This document shows, one piece after another, positions 1 to 12,800 of a DNA stretch of 64,000 nt. The position numbers and the translations under genes are program-made. The notes beneath the pieces are model-generated. The model was not told the DNA's origin. It saw only the letters and a list, made by a program, of their open reading frames with translations, and made no database searches. This DNA is from Pterobdella sp. o SKG-2022 (lineage: Eukaryota; Annelida; Clitellata; Hirudinida; Piscicolidae). The stretch spans positions 24,981,986 to 25,045,985 of the forward strand of contig OZ038321.1 of the NCBI GenBank assembly GCA_964035795.1. The letters run 5' to 3'. Numbering within the stretch: position 1 is the stretch's first letter; each line of letters opens with the position of its first letter.

Positions 1-43
1 TTCAAGATTCCGCTCCCATCCGTTATGAGTTGTTGTCATTCAG
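1..43 (+). other. Possible 3' end of an exon cut by the window edge
   Basis: The first 43 bases are much richer in G+C than what follows and stop at a textbook 5' splice site, GTAAGT at 44-49. All that can be said is that this may be the last part of a plus-strand exon whose gene lies to the left. No continuing plus-strand exon was found downstream, and the peptide is too short to identify. Confidence 0.2.
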
Positions 44-3000
44 TAAGTAATTAACTCTAAGAAATAATATTTCACTGTGATTTATGTTTTTGTTGTATAT
101 TTTTCTCTTCTGTTTTTTAAATTTTTTTTAATATTTTATTTAAGTTTATGAATTATTTGGTGAATTTCCTAAAAAAAAATAAGTAATTTTATGTATTTTC
201 TGTGTAAACCTTGAAATTGATAAAAATTCAATAATTTTCCAATCATTTTTGTTCTCCAATCTGCAATTTTATAGCTCGGTTGATAATTTATTTCTCAATT
301 TGAATATGAGAAAATGGTGTGTTAAATAAAATTGCAAAAATCATTTAAATTTATTGGTCCTATAAAAAATCCAATTTTAACTTTATTTTATAAATTCATT
401 TTTTCTTACAAAGTTATTTTCTCCAAGTTATGAAACACGTTAAAATTTGGAGTTTAACTTGAAAATGAATTTTTGAGCAAAACTAACATAATTTTCAATT
501 TTATTGAAAATCTCAGCAACAAATAGAAGCAAAAAGCCATTGTTTTATATATGGTTATCAGGGAGAGATTCAGCAGATTTCTCCTAGATACCTATCTTTT
601 TTTCTTTATATCCCTTCCTTTTCATTTTTTAAACTAAAAGCTTTTTTTAATATAAATAGTTTTGAAAATTCAGTAGTTTTTCTGAAGCTTTCATTCAATT
701 TTTCTGATGTGATGTTTTGATATATACAAAGATTTTTAATGAAACTGCTGGTTCATACCAGGAGTACTGGGAATAGAGTTTTCAGTCATTGTAATTCATA
801 GCAATGCGTGGAAATAAGCCACTTTTTTTCAACGACTACAAAAGTGACTAATTTGATTTTTTTAATTACATAAAAAATTGTTATCACCTTTATGAGAAAA
901 TATTGTTTAACGAAAGAGCTAAAGTTTTTTGCTACTAAAGTTTTTCATTTACCCTAACGTTCTCAAAAATTTATGACTAGCCATATTTTCAAAATAATAT
1001 CTACTTTATTGTAAAGAAATTCCAAAAAACTGGAAAAACTAAGTTTTAAGTAAAATCATTTTTGTAGAAATATGCGATATTTAAAATACCCAATGACTTC
1101 AACCACTGTTCTTAAGGTGTGATGGCCAATCAAAATTTGATGCTCTTTCATTATTTCTTGGAGCTGAGTGGTTTTTTCTGTTAGTTTATTTTTTTTGTAT
1201 TTTTTGAAGATATTTTGTTTTTTTTTCAATGAAGAAGATTGAAATAGGCTTAATTTTAAATGGCCGTAAAATGAAGGATTAAGAGAAAAGTCTTCATTAA
1301 GATTTGCTAAGTAGTTTTTTTACAATTGATTTTTAGATTTAACCAATCGATATAAAACTTGAAACAAATATGAATTTAAAAAAATTATAAATGTAATTAA
1401 ATGAATGGATTTTTTTCATAACAAGAAATTTAATTTAATTTTTATCATTGAAATCTATCATTTAAATGTTCACAACCTCAAACTGATAATTTGTTAAACA
1501 CAACTTTTCACAAAGAAAATTACGTCTTTTAAACAGCACTGTAGTTCAGTACACCCACCTAGCTCCAATTATCAAGTACTTAATGGTGAAGTGTTCTTTT
1601 ATGAAAAGCTTCGTGCAGTTTATAATGTATATTTTGCTTTCGGTTAATTTACTTCCAAGATAGTTGTTTATCTTCATTCTCAAAATGTCTTCAATTTTGA
1701 ATTATTCATTTCGGCAATATAGAAAGTTTTGAAATGTCTTGTGTACTATATTTAATTATGAAGTTATCCAATTCTATGTTTTGAATTCTACATTGAAAGT
1801 ATATCAAAATTTTCAATAACCAATCAAAAAAATTATTAAAATTTTTAATACAGAAATTTTCTGAAGAACGTTATTTTCAGCAATTAGTGCGTATTACGAA
1901 GAAAATTGTCTTCCTAATAGCCTATGTGACTCGCTTACTTTTGGAATATTGGAAATATCTTTCAAACATGGATAAAAAAAATAAAATAGATAAAACAAAC
2001 AATTACATATTTTGACACAAAGAATCTTCAAAGAAGCGCTAGAAAAATACACATGAAGACATCTCGACATCTTGGCAGACTTTAAAATTCCAGTGAAAGA
2101 ATTTTAAAACTGATGAAAATTTGTAATAATATGAAAAAACAGAACATTTGAATTTATTTAAAGTAAATACAAGCCCCATGAAGATATAAGAATTTGTTGA
2201 ACTGTTGTGCAGAGGGACTAAGAAATAAAGCAGTTTGGAAAAAAAATAATTAAAAGATCCTGAAGATAAGTGAGTGTTGTATTGTTGAAAGGTTCAAAAG
2301 TCAAATGCGGTTTCAAGCGAATCGAAAAGCATCGAGTCTCAATAAGCTTTTTACCATTATGTTCATTCCTATCACATTTCTCGTAGGTGATGACTCAAAT
2401 GTGTGAATGAGTATGAACTCTTCTTAAACGATGATATTAATCTACAAGAAAAATTTTGTTTTTGCATTGTAAATTAATTATAAATTAATATTCCAATATT
2501 TCAAAGTGTCATGTTGAGCTTATATTTTTTGCAACAAATGAAGAATAAAGTCGATAATTTTTTTTTATTAAAAACAAAAAACTTTTCATATTTAATTTTT
2601 TGTAGAAAATATTCTTTTTTTTTGAGTTATGAATTTTAAATCTTGTTATATTAGTCAATTGAGATCCGTTTAATTAATTGGTCAATATTGTTTTCAACTT
2701 TGTTTTTCTGTAAATAAGCTGTGTATTTGTACCTCAAATTGGTAATTGGAGTTCTACCTACGAAAAGCTTCGTGGAATTAAATAAACTTTGGAAATTTTT
2801 TTCATTTGAATAAATAAACAAATATATATAAAAATTTTTTTAGTAATTGAAAAAGTTGAATATTTGCAACTGGAACCCCAATTAAAGACAATCTAATGGC
2901 CGACTTACTAAATAATTAAATTTTACTGCCATAAAAATATTACCTTTGATAGTTTTCAAATTGAATTTAACTTTAGTGTGTTTCCTTTATTGAGGTTGGT

Positions 3001-6000
3001 ATGATAGCTTAGCATTTAGATGTTTCGAGCGTAAAATAATAATAAAAACATGAAACTCCAATGAAAAATAAAAAAGGGATAAAACAAAAAAAATTAAGAC
3101 TCAAAAAATCGAAAAAATAATTATAACTAAAATGACATCAGAAGTGCAAAAAAAGTCCATTTGTATTTCAAAAAGTATTGGACAACACACAACTTTGCTC
3201 TGTTGGTAGAAAAATATGGATTGTCACGGCTTTAAAACTAAAAACTGTTCTGAAAGTTCTGCTTTTCATAGCTAATAAAGACTCTTCTGACTTGGGGTAT
3301 TAAGTCTTCAGTCATTCAACGTAACTAGAACCTTTAAAAATTTTTGAAAAAGTTATAAATATGGACTTTTAAGAATGGGGTCTTATTGATTCTTTTGTAG
3401 AAAAATTTCAGTAAATGTATTTCCATCGTTAAAAAAGTGTGTTACAAATATTTGAGACAGTATTAAATAGATAAAAATTACTGTAGAAAAGTTCTTACCC
3501 ATGATCCAAACATTTCTTTAAAAAACTTTTTTCAACTATGAGTATCGAAGTAACAAAAACAAATGGTTATCATAATATAGAAATTATTGAACCTAAAATA
3601 TAGTTTTTCACGTTTGCAAACAATATTTTTTCATAATATTAGCTGCACCCATCTTTTCAATTTCAAAAAAATTTTTCCCGGTTAAGTTTATGTATGTTTT
3701 GAACTAAAAGAATAAACACTTTTATGTGACAAAATTATTTTAAAAATTCAGCTTTAAAATCATCTTTAATATAAAATCAAAAATATTTTAAATATAAAAA
3801 TTGTTCAATAAAAAATATAGCAAAATATCTTTCAGGAAATACTTTGAAATTTCGAAAAAAATTAAATAATATTACTTAATGATTTTAAGCAATAAATAAA
3901 ATTGTTACTAATAAAAATACCAGAGTTTTCTATAAAAGTAATAAAACAAGTGGAAAAAGAAAAACGTATAAGAGCTGCGTGATAAGATTCAGTGAAGCTT
4001 GTTTATTGCAACAATTTTGTCTTAAATTATTTTTGGCAGTGCTTTCCTTTTGCAGAAAAAATTACAAATGAATTATGATGAGGTTGAACTGAGTATAAAT
4101 TTTGGCTTTTTCTACTTGAAAAATTTTTTTTGAGTGATTGTCTTTTAGGGTTTCCGATGTTGAATTGAAAAAGATTTTTAAAAATGCATATGATTCTTCT
4201 AAAAAGCTTGGGGCTAAAGACTTCTTATTTTTCATCTATAAACTATCTCAAAAATTTTCTTGTTGTATATATGGTAGCCGAATTGCTTGAGATAACTTGC
4301 TAATTTTCAATTGTCACAGTCGTTGTTTCTCTTTGTGATTGCATGGAATTAAATGAAAGAATTCAAAACTTCTCGTTTCAGAGTCAAATTTTAATTGCTC
4401 GATGCAAGACTAAACTTTGCTTCTATTCATATTTTTCGAAACAATATTCAAATATTTTCATTTGAATAGTTAGTCATCAGCCATAAATTTAATTAGTTTA
4501 ATAAAGAGAATTAAATAAATTTTTTAAAACTATTTTCAAATTTAACAAAAAATTTTAAGCTTAAATGTTTTTAATATGAAGAAGGTTTTTGATAACAGTG
4601 AAGCATTTTCAAGTAACTTCAGGCTTGCTTCCATAGCTCAAACAATCAAAGTGAGGTGAAAAAATACTAAATTACTTCTAACAAACACTTCATCCTCCAC
4701 CTTCTAAACTTGCAACCAACTTTTCAAGACCATGCTTGACCAAACAACGCAGTTTCTTTTATTTAAAAAATCACAATAAAAAAATATAAATTGCATTTTA
4801 AATAATTCATATGAAACCTATCAACAAACTATCTAGAAAGTGAATAATGTAAAATGACTGCTAAATGAGAGGATTTCTTTCATAGTTTGTTCTAAGATTA
4901 CGATCGTGAAAGAACTTGGCATTTTTACACAGATTCTTATCTTCAATTCATTTCATACGTACTTTTTAAAGAATTTGTATTTGCTTCTACTTTTATCAAG
5001 CCAATCTTGCTGGATGGAATTTTTCTCTCTATTGAAATCTTTGAAAATAGCAATTAAAACCTATATTAACAATTCTACTCATGATTTCATTCATTCAAAC
5101 TAGAAATTATTTTTGAATAATCTGTTAGAACCAGAGACATTTAAAGCTTTTTACATTCAAAAAAGTTCAAACACTCCTTGATAACATCTTTTGTATCATT
5201 TTCACTACCAACAACGCTGGTATTAAGAAGCCAAATTTCTACGCTACTATGAAAATAAACTCAAAAACCATCAAAAAAAATTCAATTTTCTCGATGAAAT
5301 TTTAAATTTATCATGAAAAATTTGCATTATTATTTGACAGGGTAAAATTATACATTCAAATAAAATCATTTTGTAATACAAAATAAAATAATAATTATTT
5401 CTTGGATTAAAAATATTTGACTCAATCAACGCCATCCTAGGAGCAGAATTGGGAAAGTTCAAAAATAGCACTATTGTGTTAAGAATGCCCTAAAACAAGC
5501 TATCTAATATATATTAATAATTCTGTCACATAGTTTAAAAAAAATTATTTCCCTCAATGTTCCTTCATTCAATTGATGCTGTGAATTCAATAGAAAATGG
5601 GTCATTCTGGGTTTTCATGTCTTATTGCTTAATATATAATATTTATTTCAAAGTTTATAAAACTCTAAAAAACGTAATATTTAAAAAATTTAAAGAAATG
5701 TATTCCACCCTATTAAAAAAAATGTTGAGTTTTTTTTAGAATCTTTTTACACCCATAAAACACCTTCTTTGTTCCACACTAAATCTTCAACCAAAGCAGC
5801 CAGAATGGTTTAGAAGTGTGGGTGAATTTGTTACAAATTAAAGAACACTCAGAAAATGTATTCGATAATCAGTAAAAAGTGCTTCGCTTTTTAAGAACCA
5901 ATATTAAGTATTAATGAAGAGTTTTGCACTGATTACGAAGAAAAATTTTGTAGTTTTCACTAGTTTTAATTTATATTTGAAGAGATATTAAATAACAAAA

Positions 6001-6129
6001 ACATCATTTAATCTTGATATAAAAAAGTTTCAGTTTTTTTCAAGTTTAAAAACTAATCTTTCCGCTTACCACGCCAGATAATCCGTTAAATAAATGTTTA
6101 AGGTTGCATAAATATTAATAACATCAAAC
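44..6129. other. AT-rich stretch without a recognised gene
   Basis: Very AT-rich DNA with short chance ORFs only. If the GABA-B-like exon at 6130-6482 belongs to a live gene, its next exons should lie here or left of the window, but I found no venus-flytrap or seven-helix coding segment on the minus strand. Two copies of a short motif (GAAAAGCTTCGTG near 1602-1614 and 2762-2774) match the core of the palindromic repeat family described elsewhere in the window. Confidence 0.6.
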
Positions 6130-6482
6130 CTCGGTGTCATCTTCAGTCAAACGAAGCCTGTATCCCTTGAGAATAGAGGAGTGTTTGTTCACTTCTTGGA
6201 TCCCTAACTTCACGGCTGGAAGTTGTCCCAGTCCACCAGGCCAGTTTCCTTTCATTGGAAACAAGCCAAGAAGCCAAATGTCTCGACGACCATCTTCTTT
6301 TTGATATATATTTTCAAGAGCTTGTTTTTTCTCTATTTGGTGTTTCCGCATTCGTTTTTTCAAAAAGGTTTTTGACGAATTTTTAATCCTTTCAGAAATT
6401 TTAATGGTTGAAAGGTTTTTTGTTGTTGTTTGAGCATGCTTTTGAGTGAATGTTGAATTAGCAGACCAGAGCTCACCCACAA
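6130..6482 (-). CDS. GABA-B-receptor-like venus-flytrap exon (partial gene)
   Basis: One minus-strand exon. Its last ~50 residues match the start of the ligand-binding domain of class C GPCRs of the GABA-B type: the segment GLFPMKGNWPGG, then PAVKLGIQEVN, then ILKGYRLRL and an acidic end. In metabotropic GABA receptors this block forms the first beta strand and helix of lobe 1. The 70 residues before it are rich in Lys, Ser and Thr and are not recognisable. The exon ends in phase 0 at a GTTTGA donor; a CAG acceptor lies just above 6482, with an alternative at 6491. No other exon of the receptor was found on either side, so this is either one exon of a gene with very long introns reaching beyond the window or an orphan remnant. 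There is no stop inside the exon. The family call is fairly safe; that the gene is functional is not shown. Confidence 0.6.
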
Positions 6483-6725
6483 CTGTGTTCTCTGGAGGGT
6501 TTTACAACGGCTTAAAAACATCATCTGCTTAAATTATTTCCGAAACTTTCAGAATAACTGAGACTTCTTGAAGCATAAATTTTAAAATAATTAGTTTATG
6601 AAAAAAAGAAGTTTTCTACTTTTTTCGAAACAAAAATTTATATTTTTGATAAACTTTGCTGCATGATAAAGAATTCTCAACTTCCGCTGGCTATTTCATG
6701 AGCAAAATATCATAAATTAATTTCT

Positions 6726-6880
6726 ATACTGCAAATTATTTGAACACTAAAGGCAATTTTATTAAGTACAAAACTTTTCGTTAACAAAGTAGCATTATCA
6801 GTACTTAATAATGTTACTTTGTTAACGAAAAACTTTGTACTTAATAAAATTATCTTTAGTGTTCAAATAATTTGCAGTAT
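6726..6880. repeat. 155-bp near-perfect palindrome (hairpin element)
   Basis: The left arm, 6726 to about 6797, is the reverse complement of about 6807-6880 with few mismatches, leaving a spacer of only some 9 bases. The arms contain ACTTTTCGTTAAC and its complement GTTAACGAAAAACTTTG, related to the core of the other palindromes in this window. There is no open frame. The form is that of a foldback or MITE-like non-autonomous element. Confidence 0.85.
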
Positions 6881-6882
6881 TT

Positions 6883-9800
6883 TACTTTGGTTAAAGAAGA
6901 TTAATACGTAATTTCTATAATTGAATATTATTATTCATTAAAAATTATAAAACATAATTATTAGTTTTACGGACAAAAGATTCACAACAAAATCTAAAAC
7001 TGAATGAAAAGCACTAGCAGGAAGACTCACCCTAATTGCGAAAATGTGGTAAGCATTAAAAATTATGTTCTCTTCCGTTCTTAACAACAAAAAATAATTT
7101 TTTTTTACATCGTTTCATAATCTTTAATTCATAGTGTCCATAGAAAATTCTAAAAACCATTTTTATTTTATAAGTAGCTTTTGAGATTATGTCCTCCAAA
7201 GTGAGATAGACTGCTCTCGATAAGTCATACTGGAAACTAACTTAGATACGTGGTACAAAGCAAGATGATCGATTCTATGTCTTCAATCACAAGAAACTTT
7301 GTGTTTCATCTTCGTCTTAACCTCGAAAAAAGTCTATATAAATGCTATATAAAATTGAGATAATGATTTAAATATAAAAAAAATTAATTTTGGAAACTAT
7401 GAAGTATTGTTGATAGCTTCAACATTACTGGAACTTTTATCTCCTATTCTTGTTTGGATTAATTGGTTATTTCTCATTATTAAATCTTCCAATCGTGAAA
7501 TAATTTTTCACCTATATTAATTTATTCCATATTGAATATTTTTCACTTCAAATTCTGGTGATTCTGTAGACAAAACAAGATAAAAGTTCAAAAACTGCAT
7601 CAAAACTCAATAGGTATTTTTTCATCTCTTCCAATTCATTTACTATTGAATATCTAAAAAGCTTATCTTTCAAATGTTGTTTTATCAATACTATTTGTTC
7701 TATTCAATTGTGTTTTTTTGTTGGTTTTGTTATGTGCACATTTCATTCAAATCTTATCATGGTCTGAAAGACCTATTGATTTCTATTTGAACAACTCGAT
7801 AAGCAACTAATGGAATTATATATTTCCATTTATTTATTTTAATTTATTTTTATTTGTCCATTTATAAATTTATCTCTTTTTCAATAGATTAATTGATGTT
7901 TTTATTTATACATTCACTCATTTATTTTTCAATGAATTAATTAACCCTTTCATTTATTCATATTTTTAATCTATTTTTAATTAATTAATTTATTTATTTT
8001 TTCATTTTTTATCTATTTCCATATTAAATAATTTCTTTTTTCATTATTTCATTTATTTGCTTCAAAATATAGTTATCAATTTTGATGGCAAACCATTCTT
8101 TAGAGCTACTCCGATAAAATTCTTATATATTTATATTACTAATTCAATTTTAAAGAGAATAATATTTTTATTTATCGTAACAACACTAACACAAAAATAT
8201 TGAAACAACAAAACTAACAATCTATAAATGACCACAAAAAACCGATCAACAACTCAAAAACTATAGTTGAATTACAACCAGTAATAGTTATCTGTTTGAC
8301 AGTCTCCAACAAACCATACAATTTCCAAGTTATACTCATCAGACTAGCAAATATATCTAAAATGTTATCAAAGCGACTTTTCCTTAAAACTTTTTTGACT
8401 AATTTCGTCTCCTACAATTACTTGACAACCTGTTATTTTTTAAATGGGTTTTTCTTTTTGGAAATTATTTTTCCTGAATAAAGCTCGTTTTGCAGAGTTG
8501 TATTTTTTAAGCTACAGACTTTTCTAACTTAATAACTTTAGCAAAACCTTCAGGAAAAAGTTCTTTACAACTTCAAAAAACTTCTTTTCATCTTTTTCTT
8601 ATTCAATTATTATATTTCCACCATGAGCATTATTACTTCAAAACGGTTTTTTATTCATAATCTACTCAGTAAATAAAGCTTAAGAAAGTATGCAAGATCT
8701 TTATTACTCTCACTTGACCTTTAGTCGCCTGCAATAGGGTTGACAAACCAGACTTATCTCACGCATAAAACCAACACAAGAGCCCAACTCTGTATAGATA
8801 AGTTTCTTATCAACGATTTAGATTTACCAAGTCATTCGATAAGCTTTTGCAAAAATTTTAGGTCGATTATATGAGATTTTTAATACACATATTAAAAAGT
8901 CAAAAAATATTCATAATTTTCAAACGAGTTTGGACTCATCATAAAACTTTAGTGAGTGCTGAAGCTAAACTTATTAAAAATTATATCTATTTTTTACTGT
9001 CTTGAAAAGAGTATCAAAAATTCAATATAAACAACGTAGAATAATTTAGGAAAATAGGCGTTTAAGCTACATGGAGATGTCTCCAAACAGTTGCAGCCGC
9101 CAACTTGCTTCCACTTGACATTATATCTACCTCGAGTTCAATCTATTTTAAACCTTTCTATTAACTTCCATCACTCAAAACCCACTTTTAACTCTCATCA
9201 TTGCTCATATAATACAAGCTCACAGGCGAGTTTTTCAATAATAACAGACAACTAGTTCTCGCTACTATTTCTAAACGCGTTTGCACTGTAAGTATTTAGC
9301 TTACTGCCAGTTTTCTCAAATTAAGCTTTGTAGTATATAATATTCATTTAGGATTTGATACTTTTTTTAAATATTTACTCATAACATGAACATTCGAATT
9401 GGAATAAAAATAGACGATATTATGTATGAGGTTACACACCACCAGCTCAATGTCTCAAAAAGTTTACTGGCTGTATCAGCACTTAGCTTCATTGACCACA
9501 AAATATACAATACAAAGATACCATGATCTCTTATCATCAAAAGCATCATAAACACATCAAGGTCAATTCATCAATCTTCATACCAAAAAGTTTAAAAAAA
9601 ATTTCTTCACACTGTCACTCATTCTGCACCCTGCCACTTAAAAGATATATGGCCACACCTTAAGCGGTGACTAAGGGTTTTCGTCGCATCGGCAAATGAC
9701 AAACCTCTCAAAACTTTTTTTTATCAAGTCACTTGAACCTGCGCCCAAAGTTATTTATACATCTGTGAAAAATCGTTATGGCATTACATCTTTTTAGAAA

Positions 9801-12800
9801 CTATAATTTTTCCAAGCAATCTTAGGAGGCATGAAAAACAAATAGTTGGGAGATTGTTTTTCTGGTGAAGTATCGGGAAGCTGTTATTAAAAAAAAATTT
9901 GTCAAGTTTGTGAGATTATTCTATTCCATCAAAAAGTCTTCAAGTTTGGAAATTCTTAATTATCTGGAAACGTTATCTAGTTGCAACTAAAGATTTAAAT
10001 TGTTTGAAACTTGAATTAATTAGCAAGCCATTTGAAATTAACAGCATCAAAACTGTAATAGATTTAAAACTTTTGGTAATTTTTCCCAATTGTTTTTGGT
10101 CTGTTGATTACTGCTTGTTGTGTGAATTCTCAATTCAACAAGATATTACCTATTTCAAAAAAGTGATTTCAAGTTTTTCAATCCATTTTTTGATAGTTTT
10201 TATATAAAATTAATATTAATAATTAAAACAACCATAATATAGCTTGGAGGATTGAGCTGCAGAGTTTGACTCGAAAAATAACGAGAAATGGTGGACAAAC
10301 AACAAAATAATTACAAGTTTTTCCCACATTTTGAGCGTTTTAATACAAATAAACGTTGAAATATTATTTTTTTTTGAAATAAATGTTAAATTGCTTGCTA
10401 AAAATCAACTCAACCAACAAAAACGTATTTAAGCTTTATTTACAAATGAATAAACGATTAGAACTTTTTTTATATCTAAAATACAATAATGATGTTTCAA
10501 AAAATCTTTCAAACTCAAAAGAAAATATTTAAAAACGCTAAGAGAACTTCTCTCGCAGTCTTTAATGTGCTTTCTGTGTCATAGGCTGTTTTTATACGTT
10601 GTAACTATTAACTCTTGCAGTCACAGCAAATAATTTTGTTTAAAAAATAATTTGAACATAGTTTTTGAATTAAAATTAGAACAAAAGTTTGAAAAAAAAC
10701 AGAAATTTCAGATAAAAATATATTTTTTCAATTTTTTTGATTTTTTAATCTTCAAAAAATTAAAAATAATAATGTATTTAAAACTAATTTCTATAATCGA
10801 AACTAAACCAAAGTAATTGATATTTACTTAGCACTGATTTTTTGAAGTTCTTATACGGAGATGTTACAATGTTAAAAGAAAGCAACGTATTTTTCAAAAA
10901 AAAATAATTAACATTCAGTAGTTTAGTATTTGTTAATTTGGCTTGGTGAAAGTCATGATTCATACAAAGTTTATTAAGCCTATCACTACTATTAATTTGT
11001 CTATTAATTTTTTATAAGAAACTTTGCCAAAGGTTTTTGAAGAGCTTATAACTAAGGCCCGTTTGTTATTTTTTATTTAGCTTTTTTGTTACCATGTTCA
11101 TTCCTCACTATAGTTGAAGATTGGTCGATTTCCTGGAAATTGAAAAGTTGAATATTGTGAGTTATGTGGAATGATATTCCGATGAATTTTTTAAACAAGA
11201 TTTTTCGACAAACGATTTTAACATTTTTAGCAATTTCATGTAATTACTAGGATTTTTTTTAGATTAAAATTTATAGATAACGACAATAATACTAGCTTTC
11301 AGGTCTTCAGATACCACACTTGAGAGCTAAATGAAAAATTTACGCTGAGAATTCTGAGATAGGAATACCTAGTTTTTATAGACTTGAAACTAATTCCTTT
11401 GAACTTGATGTGAAAGATTCCTTCAGATTAAAACGTTTATTTAAACTTTGAGGAGAGATATTGAATTGAGTAAGAATTTCCCAAGTTAATTAAAGCATAT
11501 TAAGTTTCTAATACATGAATAACTAATTGAAATTTTTCTTTTTTCAAACTCCGTGTGATAAGTTTTAATAGAAAAATTGTTTCAACCTATTCCAATCTCA
11601 CTATACATCATTTTATTTATACATACTAAATAAGACATAACATATCATAATACATCTATTACTTTTCTTAGCACTTTTTTTTACTAAAATATTTACTTTA
11701 ACCTTGGCAACGCTTTTAATTTTTTTATCATTTCTCAAACTTGAATTTTTAAGCTTTACTCTAATTCATTCTTTGACAACGTAAAATCAACCACCATTTT
11801 ATCATGCCACAATTTTTAATTTAAATTTTTTATTTTGCCTCAATATAAAATTGTTTCCATGAAGAAACGGCATAAAATAGAATTTCAACACAAAAAACTT
11901 TGACGTTACAATTAATTAGTAAATCTTCGACGCTTAGCTTTCGCAAATCCTTGTTTATTTCATTGAATGAATAATTTATTTCTTTCATTTAATTTTGAAA
12001 ATAATGGTTTAAGTTCAACGAATACAAATGAGAAAATAGATAAATATTTTTTGAAAAACTAAACCTATGACTAGCTCAATTTGGTTCTAGTTTTTTTTTT
12101 GTAGCCAGACTGACTTCACCTAAATGCCCATTTGTTCAAGATATTAAACCCAAAAAATGTTTTTCAAAAACAGAAAAAATTATAAAAAAACCTTGAATAA
12201 GGAATAAGACTTTAATAAAAAAAAGTAATTTCACGTTAGAAAATAACTCTTATGGGCTAGCAGATCCATAAATAACACGGCTATTTAGATGCCAATTTTG
12301 AATAGAAAGAATAAAACAAGCCAGATATTAACTGCATAGGACACAATTACTCACGATTAATTATGCAAGTTCTGCATCTCTATAGATTTGAACCAAAGAG
12401 AGGCTTCTTTTATTAGGCCAATAATACTTTTATGTTTATGTCTTGTATGTTTCGTAATTCAAATATTTCATAATATCCCCTTAAAAGCAGAATAATCTAT
12501 TTTTAAGCATTTTTCAAATGAAAAACATTGAGCAAACTAAAATAGCAATTTGGTAAGCTTCTCCAATGTGGAAGCAATTTGAATCCAAGAAATGTAAAAA
12601 AACAATTCAACTTGAAAGCAATGGATTAAGTTTGGAACTCCCATTCAGTTGAAAAGTTCAATTACTTCAATAAATGTCTTAAAATTTTTCATCAAGTGAT
12701 TTTAAATTCTTTGTTTTGTTAGTGAAAATGTCGACCTTTGAAGATTTCCAATTTTATAATTATATTTTTAAGTTAGTTTTTCAACATTTTATTGAAATTA

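Noticed and set aside
1085..1200. Minus-strand open stretch of about 35 codons (with LQEIMKEHQILIGHH) as a possible exon
   Set aside because: It has only a weak acceptor, no family resemblance and no partner exon; such lengths arise by chance in this composition.
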